45,684 nt of DNA, from IMG/VR virus record IMGVR_UViG_3300027503_000029, positions 1-45,684 of that record; one strand, written 5' to 3'. Under the pieces are notes generated by a model, which saw nothing but the letters and a program-made list of their open reading frames with translations, did no database searches and was not told the origin of the DNA. Of the stretch, positions 38,693 to 45,684 are shown piece by piece (the first letter of the stretch is position 1; each line of letters starts with the position of its first letter). Both the position numbers and the translations under genes were made by a program. The DNA comes from a virus.

Positions 38693-39054
38693 GGTAACCC
38701 CCTTGGTGGCAGTGGGGCCGGTTGATCGGCTTCTTTATTGCGATGGGCGTTCAGGAACACGTCGATTTGCGAGCCTGGCGTTGAAGCAAACGTGAGATAC
38801 TTCTTGGCGTGCTTCTCGGGGAACGTCCCCTGCCAACCCTGTTCTTGGCTTTCGTGGATCGCGTCAATGACCGCCTGCACCGGGTACTTGCTCCACGCGG
38901 TCAGCTTGGCGGCGGCTCCTGCTGGCGTGTACCGCTTGTGCTTCCAGTCCTTGCGAGCCTGCAGGTGGAACAGCCAATGCTCGCGAAACGCCTCGCCGCC
39001 GAGGGCTTCGGGCAGGCCGATGCTTTCGATGTCTGTTGCGGGTTTCTTGGTCAT
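38683..39054 (-). CDS. Replication-associated helical protein, 123 aa
   Basis: ATG 39054. IGLPEALGGEAFREHWLFHL, LTAWSKYPVQAVIDAIHES and GWQGTFPEKHAKKYL match a helical module common in phage replication-initiation proteins. It overlaps the helicase-loader-like gene, and together they suggest a replication-initiation pair. Confidence 0.58.
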   Translation of the reverse strand: MTKKPATDIESIGLPEALGGEAFREHWLFHLQARKDWKHKRYTPAGAAAKLTAWSKYPVQAVIDAIHESQEQGWQGTFPEKHAKKYLTFASTPGSQIDVFLNAHRNKEADQPAPLPPRGLPCP

Positions 39055-39161
39055 GGCGTCACCCCAGACAGTGCGGAGTTCGCTTTTGCCTGATACCAAT
39101 CGCATTCACAGTCCACAAGAAGCGTTTGACCAGCAGCCGCTCGCAGTTGTTTCGCGTTCAT
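39051..39161 (-). CDS. Small coupled protein, 36 aa
   Basis: ATG 39161 overlaps the upstream stop (TGATG) and its stop overlaps the next ATG (ATGA). Begins MNAKQLRAAAGQTLLVDCE. Tight coupling on both sides supports translation. Function unknown. Confidence 0.5.
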   Translation of the reverse strand: MNAKQLRAAAGQTLLVDCECDWYQAKANSALSGVTP

Positions 39162-39535
39162 CACTCACCGTCCTTTCGGTCCAAGGGGCTAGGCAGTCCG
39201 CACCGTTGCATGAGCTGCCACACTTCCAGCATGTTGCGGGGCTTAAACGGCTCAGCGACAGTTTCATAGTCATACTGAAACTCATGTGGCGAGTATGGCC
39301 ACCACCGCACTCGCCCTATTACTAGCCAGTAGTCAACGCCTTTCCAACCGCACCTTTCCAGCCCCTCAACCGTCACCGGCTCGTTCCAGCCGGGCGGGTA
39401 AAGGCGTGAGAGTTCTTCGGCCATCGTGCAAATGTCATCTGCAATACTACACAGAGGACGAATGACACTCGTGTCCGTTTCGGACATTGCAGTTCGATAC
39501 CGCTCCAAGGCGGCTGCGGCTTGTTCACTCAGCAT
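39161..39535 (-). CDS. Hypothetical protein, paralogue of the 8048 gene, 124 aa
   Basis: MLSEQAAAALERYRTAMS, LYPPGWNEPVTVEGLERCGW and PRNMLEVWQLMQRCGL match the plus-strand gene at 8048-8434 block for block. The middle (YWLVIGRVRWWPYSPHEF) differs. The bases around both starts are identical for 14 nt (atcatgctgagtga). Two diverged copies on opposite strands suggest related functions in different expression programmes. Confidence 0.7.
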   Translation of the reverse strand: MLSEQAAAALERYRTAMSETDTSVIRPLCSIADDICTMAEELSRLYPPGWNEPVTVEGLERCGWKGVDYWLVIGRVRWWPYSPHEFQYDYETVAEPFKPRNMLEVWQLMQRCGLPSPLDRKDGE

Positions 39536-39675
39536 GATTCCGCCCTCGCTTTCAGCATCGCGTCTGCAATTCGAAACCAGTACTTACACAAGTTGTCCAA
39601 TCCATGAACACTTAAGTCGTATTCCGTTCCTACCGGAAACGCAGGTCCGCCATCTTCGGTTCTCTGCTCTGACAT
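39529..39675 (-). CDS. Small protein, 48 aa
   Basis: ATG 39675 with AGGAG eight bases upstream. Starts MSEQRTEDGGPAFPVG and contains GLDNLCKYWFRIADAMLKA. It overlaps the paralogue start by seven bases. SD and coupling support it. No function known. Confidence 0.55.
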   Translation of the reverse strand: MSEQRTEDGGPAFPVGTEYDLSVHGLDNLCKYWFRIADAMLKARAESC

Positions 39676-39702
39676 GGTTCGCACTCCTGTTGGTTGGTTG
39701 AA

Positions 39703-40554
39703 TCAGACGCCGCACATGCCTTCGCAGTCCATGTCGGACCACGGGATTCTCTTCTGCCGAGATTCCTCCTTCGGCTGAAGCTGAACAAGCTCCAGCGGAA
39801 CGCATGAACGATGCAGGTACTGTGTCGCATTCATTCCGCGAGTGCAGACGGAGGTTTCGTCGCGGATTGCTTTGTCGATCTCGACCGCCCTGGCCCATCC
39901 GTCCTCGTCGGTGTCTTTGAGATGCTGCCATTCGGCGTCACTCTTGTACGGACAGAACACGCACGCGGAACGTGGAATGTGAATGTTTGGCAATCGATCT
40001 TTGAGATACGCCAAGCAGTCCTGTCGGGTCATGTACTGATCGAACAGTGGGAACTCGCAATTCCACTGCGACCGGCTGCGAAACTGATCCTTAACTCTCA
40101 CAACTCTCTTCGGCTCGTCAAATGAGAGTCCGAACACCTGGGTAATGTGAACATCTTTGGGGACACGATGTCCCGGAAGAATACCTAAGACTCGCCTTAT
40201 CTCAGCTTCGATGGGGATCAGCTTGTACTCTTTCGTGCATTGCCTTCGACCGATCCCGGTCGATTCCCCGTCCACTGAAAGAAAACTTGGAATCGCCACA
40301 AACCGCTGACCAGTAGAGTTGATCCCACGAATCAGGTTGTCTCCAAGGTTGCCGGCCGAAACCGTTGTGATTGGCGGACCGTTATCGATCTTCTTGAGAA
40401 ACTCAACGTGATCGTAAACGGAACGTGGCTCATCGCCAGTGTCAGCGAAAATCGCCATGTCAACGGGCGGCAGTTCTCCGTCCGCAATCATCATGAAGAT
40501 GGCCGACGACTGAACACCGGCCCCAAGATTAAGGACGCGAATGTTCTTTTCCAT
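39703..40554 (-). CDS. PAPS reductase-like PP-loop protein, 283 aa
   Basis: ATG 40554 with GGAGGG upstream. The PP-loop LNLGAGVQSSAIFMM and following DMAIFADTGDEP match the phage PAPS-reductase/adenine nucleotide hydrolase-like family. A C-terminal cysteine pair (CVFCPYKSDAEWQHLK) suggests an iron-sulfur or zinc site; RRQCTKEYKLIPI binds the nucleotide region in relatives. Members activate a group with ATP, some in sulfur or base modification such as DndC. The exact reaction here is unknown. Confidence 0.78.
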   Translation of the reverse strand: MEKNIRVLNLGAGVQSSAIFMMIADGELPPVDMAIFADTGDEPRSVYDHVEFLKKIDNGPPITTVSAGNLGDNLIRGINSTGQRFVAIPSFLSVDGESTGIGRRQCTKEYKLIPIEAEIRRVLGILPGHRVPKDVHITQVFGLSFDEPKRVVRVKDQFRSRSQWNCEFPLFDQYMTRQDCLAYLKDRLPNIHIPRSACVFCPYKSDAEWQHLKDTDEDGWARAVEIDKAIRDETSVCTRGMNATQYLHRSCVPLELVQLQPKEESRQKRIPWSDMDCEGMCGV

Positions 40555-40565
40555 GCTCTCCCTCC

Positions 40566-42275
40566 TCAAGCAAACTGCCGGGCCACGCGAGCGATGAGGT
40601 CATCGCTCACACGTTGAGACACCCCAGATGGTGCCCCATTCATCAGCCAATCAGACTGTTCGTCTTTCAGCCCCAATACCTCGCTCATGATGGGGTCAAT
40701 GCCGCTGTCGGAAACCATCACGTATGTCAGTGTCTCATCATCAACCATACCATCGCGATGTTTTCGGCCAATGCACTGGACCAAAACCGCAGGACTCCAG
40801 TCAAGCTCTCCAATTACGTTGACAGAGTTGGCAACGAGCTGGATTCCATCAAGCCCAACTCCAGAACGAAGGCTTATAATTAACACCTGAGAGTCGCCGC
40901 TCATAAATCTAGATCTAGCCGCGTCCTTCTGATTTGCCGACTCGCTGCCGGTATACAAAGCTGGTCGATACTTCTCCAGCTTCTGCATCCAGATTTCATA
41001 AACCGCACGATGCCAACCAAAAAGAATGACCTTTTTGCCTTGCTCGACAAGACTTGCAACAAACTCGGCAACCTGTGGAGCCTTTGAAATGCCGGTCGCC
41101 TGCCTGACGACGTTTTCGAGGTCTGCCCGAGCCTGCCGTGCATCACCGCGACCGCCCTTTGCACCACCAAGGATGAACCGGGCCAGATCGCCAGCTCGAC
41201 CACGTATCTCGTCGATTTTCTTCTCGTCGGCGTCAATCGGAATCGTAATCCGCTGGCATGGTCCCAGTTCGCGACCGACATCCTTTCGAGTTCGCCGCAT
41301 CATTAGGAAGTTCGCCCGCAAGTAGCTTCCGAATCCGTTGGGATCCTTCAGACTGGCCTTTGACCTGTCGTAATTCGTGCAGTGTTCCGCGGCGAACTCG
41401 TTCCAGTCTCCGAAGCATCCGGGCCGCAGGGCTTCGTAGACATTGAAGATTTCACCGCCATAGTTGTAGATCGGACTAGCTGACATGCCGTGAGCCATTC
41501 CGCAGCCGAGAGACAGTTCCATCGCTCCGGCATACTTCCCTGTGAACTGCTCCATCCCTCCCTCGCGACTACCACTCATCGCCCGACGAAGTTCTTGGCA
41601 CTCGTCGTAGATGGCCATGTTGCCGTACTCGCCCAGTGGCTTACCCCAGTTGATGAGTTTGTTGTAGTTCAGGATGACCACATCCGGGCCGCAGTCTCGA
41701 CCGTTCAGCCGCAGTGTCGGCAACTCGTACGGCTGGCCGCTCTTGATGATGTGAGACCTCAAGTGAGGTGCGAACCGTTGCAATTCTCGCTGCCACTGCT
41801 TTGTGAGGTGCGTAAGTGTTACAACGATGGCAGGCAAATGCTCGCCAGTGGCAATTGCTCCAATTGCGGTCGCTGTCTTTCCAAGGCCGATGTCATCGCC
41901 CAGGATGCCGTATCCGCTGCGTTCGATCCAGTCGGCTCCGAGTCGTTGATAGTCTCGCAGGGGGATGTTCGTATCGTACTTGCGAGGTACGTAATCGGTC
42001 GCAGTCAGCTTCTCCAGTACGGCGATTCGATCGTGATACGACTTCGACAGTTCGCTGATCTTGGCCGTTGTAGCTGGCTCAATGTCCAGTTTGAAACGGA
42101 ACATCAGCATTTCCAGATCAGCCGCAGTCTCAGGCGTTGCTGGGACAGTGAGCAGATTCGCCCCGGCTTTGCGGTCCTTAAACCGCGTGAAGATGCGTTT
42201 CGCCATCGTCGCGACATGAGGTTCCAGCCACATGAGGAAGTGGCCGCCGTTGTGTTGAATTCGTCCCTGAATCAC
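40566..42275 (-). CDS. SNF2-family DEAD-like helicase, ~569 aa
   Basis: GTG 42275 is preferred because GGGGAGG lies seven bases upstream; longer in-frame starts are weaker. Motif I GDDIGLGKTATAIGA, motif II AIYDECQEL, motif III GMSASPIYN, motif V ISLRSGVGLDGIQLV and motif VI QCIGRKHRDG are in order. SNF2 helicases translocate on duplex DNA. The nearby PD-(D/E)XK nuclease gene is a common phage partner. Its start overlaps a 28-codon gene. Confidence 0.88.
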   Translation of the reverse strand: MIQGRIQHNGGHFLMWLEPHVATMAKRIFTRFKDRKAGANLLTVPATPETAADLEMLMFRFKLDIEPATTAKISELSKSYHDRIAVLEKLTATDYVPRKYDTNIPLRDYQRLGADWIERSGYGILGDDIGLGKTATAIGAIATGEHLPAIVVTLTHLTKQWQRELQRFAPHLRSHIIKSGQPYELPTLRLNGRDCGPDVVILNYNKLINWGKPLGEYGNMAIYDECQELRRAMSGSREGGMEQFTGKYAGAMELSLGCGMAHGMSASPIYNYGGEIFNVYEALRPGCFGDWNEFAAEHCTNYDRSKASLKDPNGFGSYLRANFLMMRRTRKDVGRELGPCQRITIPIDADEKKIDEIRGRAGDLARFILGGAKGGRGDARQARADLENVVRQATGISKAPQVAEFVASLVEQGKKVILFGWHRAVYEIWMQKLEKYRPALYTGSESANQKDAARSRFMSGDSQVLIISLRSGVGLDGIQLVANSVNVIGELDWSPAVLVQCIGRKHRDGMVDDETLTYVMVSDSGIDPIMSEVLGLKDEQSDWLMNGAPSGVSQRVSDDLIARVARQFA

Positions 42276-42358
42276 TTCACAGCCTCCCCCACGTCGATGC
42301 ATAACACGTCCACCGGCTCCGGGCCCTTGAGGTTCAGACGCAGGATATTCGTTGTCAT
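42272..42358 (-). CDS. Tiny coupled protein, 28 aa
   Basis: ATG 42358 overlaps the upstream stop (ATGA), and its stop overlaps the helicase GTG (GTGA). Begins MTTNILRLNLKGPEPVD and ends GEAVK. GGAGG upstream is slightly far. It may be a real peptide or a coupling ORF. Confidence 0.42.
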   Translation of the reverse strand: MTTNILRLNLKGPEPVDVLCIDVGEAVK

Positions 42359-42561
42359 GCTGCTTCAATCGCCTCCGGTGGAATGTTGCTCACAAACACC
42401 AGACCGCCCGGTGTAATCGCGTTGGCCGAATATCGAAGACCGCTGCTCGTGTCGTGCAGAGCCTCGATTCTGAACACCTGACCGGCTGGCCACTGCTGAC
42501 CGTTGCCGTGCGTCCAATCAAGAACTCGGTTTGACTTCACAAGGTCGCCTCGCTGGAACAT
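42355..42561 (-). CDS. Small beta-rich protein, 68 aa
   Basis: MFQRGDLVKSNRVLDWTHG then GQVFRIEALHDTSSGLRYSA, a small beta-barrel-like pattern. The ATG overlaps the upstream stop (TGATG at 42561). No family recognised. Confidence 0.6.
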   Translation of the reverse strand: MFQRGDLVKSNRVLDWTHGNGQQWPAGQVFRIEALHDTSSGLRYSANAITPGGLVFVSNIPPEAIEAA

Positions 42562-42809
42562 CAGTTCTCTCCCGGCTGTGTGACCTTCGACGTTAGGTTG
42601 ATCGTGTTTTTAACAACCTGATCGGTTTGCCTCACAGCCGTCACAAAGCCTGATCCAAACCCAGCAATAAATCCGTGAGTCCAAATCCGCCTGTCGCCTT
42701 CAGTCATGACGCCCATCCGCTGAACATGTTCATCAAACATCGAGTCAGCGACTTCATTGGCAAAGTCCACCGCTTTCCTGCCGATTTCTTCAAGCTCACC
42801 ATTGGTCAT
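42561..42809 (-). CDS. Helical hypothetical protein, 82 aa
   Basis: ATG 42809 overlaps the nuclease gene stop (ATGA). EEIGRKAVDFANEVADSMF, then RIWTHGFIAGFGSGFVTAVR, a hydrophobic stretch possibly buried or membrane-associated. Function unknown. Confidence 0.55.
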   Translation of the reverse strand: MTNGELEEIGRKAVDFANEVADSMFDEHVQRMGVMTEGDRRIWTHGFIAGFGSGFVTAVRQTDQVVKNTINLTSKVTQPGEN

Positions 42810-43168
42810 AGCGATGCCACCCACACGAGAGAAAACGGCTTGTCGTTCAGCGTTGGCAGGTCGGCCATCTCAGCCTTATGCCTCGCCCGACAAGTCACCA
42901 GGATCACGCTGCGGACAACATCATGTTCCGCATACCTCAGGCACTGCGACAGAACAGCGGACGCACTGCCGTCGATCTTGCATTCAATCGCGATGCCTTC
43001 CGACGGTATCCAGAAGTCGACGCGATCGCGGGCCGAGAAACGATGTTCGGCGATGAACTCGATTCCAGCAGTAACCAGCAAGTCGGTAACATCGGAGTGC
43101 ATTACAGATTCGGTCGAGTAGTGAATGCGATGAATCAGCAGCAGGGCAACGATATCGGAGTGAGTCAC
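42806..43168 (-). CDS. PD-(D/E)XK nuclease (VRR-NUC-like), 120 aa
   Basis: GTG 43168 with AGGAG. Catalytic residues fit the fold: acidic residues before the core in IEFIAEHRFSARDRVDFW, then Asp in RVDFW and E-x-K in GIAIECKIDGSASAV, plus Gln/Tyr in LSQCLRYAEH. Such small nucleases often pair with phage SNF2 helicases and may work on branched or damaged DNA. Confidence 0.78.
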   Translation of the reverse strand: MTHSDIVALLLIHRIHYSTESVMHSDVTDLLVTAGIEFIAEHRFSARDRVDFWIPSEGIAIECKIDGSASAVLSQCLRYAEHDVVRSVILVTCRARHKAEMADLPTLNDKPFSLVWVASL

Positions 43169-43353
43169 TTCGTTCTCCTGAGATGATATTGAACCACTAG
43201 AGAGTCCTCTGCATCATCGGGACTCGCAAGCAACATGATTCCATTGAAGTGGATTTGAACAACTGCGTTTAGTCGCTGAGCAAGTTCAACAGCCTCTCTG
43301 GATGCGTCAGAGATGTCCGTACAAGGTGCGACTTCTGCTTTGACGATCAGCAT
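43165..43353 (-). CDS. Small hypothetical protein, 62 aa
   Basis: Coupled on both sides (ATGCTGA overlap with the upstream fusion gene, GTGA with the nuclease gene). MLIVKAEVAPCTDISDASRE, then LAQRLNAVVQIHFNGIMLLA suggests a compact alpha/beta protein. No family recognised. Confidence 0.58.
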   Translation of the reverse strand: MLIVKAEVAPCTDISDASREAVELAQRLNAVVQIHFNGIMLLASPDDAEDSLVVQYHLRRTK

Positions 43354-45684
43354 GATGCAGCCTCCAATGTCTTCAGTTCTTCCTCTTGCATGAACTCGAC
43401 AAGATCGAACAGTGTTGGAGAATTCAGTTCACGTTCAGCCCGTTCGCAGAACGCTACGTGATACTTCCAGTAGTCCGTCGAAAGTTCTATGCCCCAGCCG
43501 ATGCGGCCCATGCGGATGGCCTGATAAGCGACCGATCCAACGCCGCCGAACGGATCAAGAACAATCTCGCCGGGGTTGCTGTACCGCTGGATCAGCCGCT
43601 CGATCACATCGAGCTGGAGAGGACAGACGTGGCTGTCATTCTTCTTGCGTGACAACTCTGTGTTGAGCGTGTTGATTCGCAGAATGTCAGTCCAGATGTC
43701 CGGGTTGTGTGCGACCGGAGCGAACAGCATCATCGTTGCCGGAAGCCTGCCTTGTCGCTCCAGTTCTTCCGTGATCTGCTGGTGAGCGTGCAGGTCATAT
43801 CCATGTTCTGCCGAGAATCGACGCCACCAGCGATAGATGTCCTTGATCGACATACCGGCAAGCTGCTGAGGCGACACAAGCTCATTACCGCTGCTCCTCC
43901 ACGTGCCAGATGCGTCAATTTGCCACTTGGCTCGCGTGTAGTCGGCCTTGTCCTTGCGTACCGGGTCCGGACCGTTTGCAGTCTGATTTGGTGACATCGA
44001 CGGTTCCCACTTCCGGAACAACAGCACATACTCGTTCGATCCGCAGCCCATCTTGGTCGAGTCCTGGCACACTTCAGACCAGCCAAGCCGATAGCTTTGG
44101 TTATTCTCGCGAACCACGTCCGTGTCGATGACAATCCGGCCCTGAAACAAGAATCCATGCTTCTTGAACGCCGCGATAGTCTTGTCACTGAACTCGTTTA
44201 CCGAGTACATCCCAGTCCCCGTCATCGTCCCGTACTGAATGCGATCCTTGGTGTGAATGCAGGCAACACGTCCAGGTTTCAGTACGCGATACAACTGCGG
44301 CACAAGATGATCGAACTGGCCGAAGAAACCGTCATCGCCCTGGTTGTGCCCGAAGTCGTTGAACGACGGTGAATATTCGTAGTGGTCAGAAAACGGGATC
44401 GAGGTCACGATCTCATCGACACACTCATCAGGCCAGTCAAGCAGTTCATCCACACAATCATTGTTGATCGCCCGGTACAGGTCTCCTGATGCTTCCTGTC
44501 GTTTGCATCCCATCGCTCGCTCAAACTTCATCTTCAGTGCCTCCCCGGAAAGTCCATGCTCGCGGATGATCGACCGCATACGCTCGGTCAATTCGTCGTG
44601 TTGCTTCCACTTCCGCTTCATGATCTGCACGGTGTCGTACTGCGTGTCGGCAAATACGATGTGAATCTCAACCGGCTTGTCTTGCAGGAACCGATAGATG
44701 CGATGGACAGCCTGAATGAAGTCGTTGAACTTGTCGGTCGGACCGATGAAGATGGCCTTGTGGCAGTGCCGCTGAAAGTTGCAGCCTGAACCCAGCAGCT
44801 CGGGCTTGCTCGACAGAATCCGAAACTCTCCACGCTCGAATCCGATAACAAGGTTTTCCCGATCTTCCAGGTCTTGAGTCCCGTAAACCGCCTTGGCTTC
44901 TGGTATCACCTTCTGGATCGTGTGCCGCTCATCTTCCAGGTAGTGCCAGATAATCCAGTGATCGTCCGGGCCAGCCGCATTGATGATCTCAGCCGCCTTG
45001 TCGATTCTCGGGTCGAGAGTCTTGCGGCGGTTCTTGGCAACATGTTTGATCCCACCGGTGGACTTCGGAAACAGCAGTGGGGCACCGCGACTGTCGCGAT
45101 AGTCTCCAGGCTTCCCAACGTCACCTTTGACCTCGTGCCATTTCACAGTGACCGGCGGCATGGCGTAGCCGGTGTCATCGTGACCAAGATCAGCCGGTGA
45201 GGTCACGAACACTGCCCAGGATGCCACCCAGAGCCAGAAGTTATGTTCTTCGTGAGGGTACAACTGGAGGTTACCGGCCTTTGTTGAATCACGCTGAAAG
45301 AATCGAGTCATGGCCTGACCGCGATCCATCACCCCCAGAAAATCGGCGTAGTTAATCAGCTCGATGAAATCGTTGGGTGATGGTGTTGCGGTCGCGACGA
45401 ACCGATATTGGACGTCCTTGAAGACAGCGGCAAACTGCTGTGTCGTTTTCGTGCCGTATGACCTCAGACAACTGGCCTCGTCGAGCGTGGCCCCGGCAAA
45501 CTGGCTCGGATCAATCTGACCATCTCGAACCCGCTCGTAGTTCGTGATGATGTACGGAGTCGTCGCTGCCGCGACCTCTGCATCAGTGCGACAGTACACG
45601 ATCTCCATGCCCATCTTCGGGCCGTCGTTTCGCGTGAACTGATGGCGTACTCCCAGGGGAGCCACGATCAGCACCTTGCCGCCG
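43347..45684 (-). CDS. SNF2-type helicase fused to a beta-class DNA methyltransferase (5' end cut by window)
   Basis: The visible ~778 residues begin within helicase motif Ia (GGKVLIVAPLG); the ATP-binding Lys lies beyond the window. DEASCLRSYG (motif II), VATATPSPNDF (III) and QAVHRIYRF (VI) follow. The C-terminal ~350 residues form a methyltransferase with motif IV (EIVTSIPFSDHYEYS) before motif I (VLDPFGGVGSVAYQA), the order of beta-class N4-cytosine/N6-adenine enzymes. Motif IV reads SIPF instead of the usual SPPY/DPPY, so activity is uncertain. Translocation and methylation on one chain could mark or repair phage DNA against restriction. Confidence 0.85.
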   Translation of the reverse strand, partial: GGKVLIVAPLGVRHQFTRNDGPKMGMEIVYCRTDAEVAAATTPYIITNYERVRDGQIDPSQFAGATLDEASCLRSYGTKTTQQFAAVFKDVQYRFVATATPSPNDFIELINYADFLGVMDRGQAMTRFFQRDSTKAGNLQLYPHEEHNFWLWVASWAVFVTSPADLGHDDTGYAMPPVTVKWHEVKGDVGKPGDYRDSRGAPLLFPKSTGGIKHVAKNRRKTLDPRIDKAAEIINAAGPDDHWIIWHYLEDERHTIQKVIPEAKAVYGTQDLEDRENLVIGFERGEFRILSSKPELLGSGCNFQRHCHKAIFIGPTDKFNDFIQAVHRIYRFLQDKPVEIHIVFADTQYDTVQIMKRKWKQHDELTERMRSIIREHGLSGEALKMKFERAMGCKRQEASGDLYRAINNDCVDELLDWPDECVDEIVTSIPFSDHYEYSPSFNDFGHNQGDDGFFGQFDHLVPQLYRVLKPGRVACIHTKDRIQYGTMTGTGMYSVNEFSDKTIAAFKKHGFLFQGRIVIDTDVVRENNQSYRLGWSEVCQDSTKMGCGSNEYVLLFRKWEPSMSPNQTANGPDPVRKDKADYTRAKWQIDASGTWRSSGNELVSPQQLAGMSIKDIYRWWRRFSAEHGYDLHAHQQITEELERQGRLPATMMLFAPVAHNPDIWTDILRINTLNTELSRKKNDSHVCPLQLDVIERLIQRYSNPGEIVLDPFGGVGSVAYQAIRMGRIGWGIELSTDYWKYHVAFCERAERELNSPTLFDLVEFMQEEELKTLEAASC

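Overview
The window is most of the genome of a tailed double-stranded DNA phage (or prophage). It has terminase, portal, protease/scaffold, major capsid and tail genes, a tail-assembly-chaperone frameshift, and a replication/recombination/modification block. Genes are tightly packed, with ATGA, GTGA and TGATG overlaps and clear Shine-Dalgarno (SD) sites. No rRNA, complete tRNA, CRISPR array or integrase was seen. The host cannot be fixed from the sequence. Polyvalent-protein domains, a cellular-type beta clamp and a papain-like protease in a lipoprotein-rich late cassette would suit a Gram-negative-type host with lipoproteins. A planctomycete is a guess, not a conclusion.

Left part, + strand (1-8.8 kb): a frameshifted small gene, the small terminase subunit, and a large terminase subunit split by an intein whose HNH homing endonuclease is encoded on the opposite strand. 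Then come accessory genes (ATP-grasp-like, Cys-rich, KTSC-domain and several small proteins) and a sigma70-like promoter near 7.45 kb. Virion block, + strand (8.8-28.2 kb): portal fused to a pyrophosphatase-like polyvalent module, a ~1660-residue polyvalent protein (LPD1/HExxH, ParB-like), protease/scaffold, decoration protein, major capsid protein, tail protein, frameshifting chaperone pair, probable tape measure, and tail/baseplate proteins. Intrinsic terminators lie 18-23 nt upstream of three start codons in this block.

Right part, - strand, convergent with the virion block at ~28.25 kb (28.3-45.7 kb, read right to left): an SNF2 helicase-DNA methyltransferase fusion cut by the window edge, a PD-(D/E)XK nuclease, a second SNF2 helicase, a PAPS-reductase-like PP-loop protein, replication-initiation proteins, a RuvC-like resolvase, a beta sliding clamp, a sulfotransferase-like protein, an internally deleted C5 methyltransferase, and a late cassette of small membrane proteins, two lipoproteins and a papain-like protease that may serve host lysis.

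Most notable: (1) the intein with an antisense homing endonuclease that has its own SD; (2) a recurring RNA hairpin with an identical UGAGGG hexaloop and covarying 7-11 bp stems at four sites, its wobble pairs always G-U in the sense transcript; (3) terminators directly upstream of structural-gene starts; (4) a 16-residue peptide shared by the major capsid N-terminus and the protease/scaffold protein.
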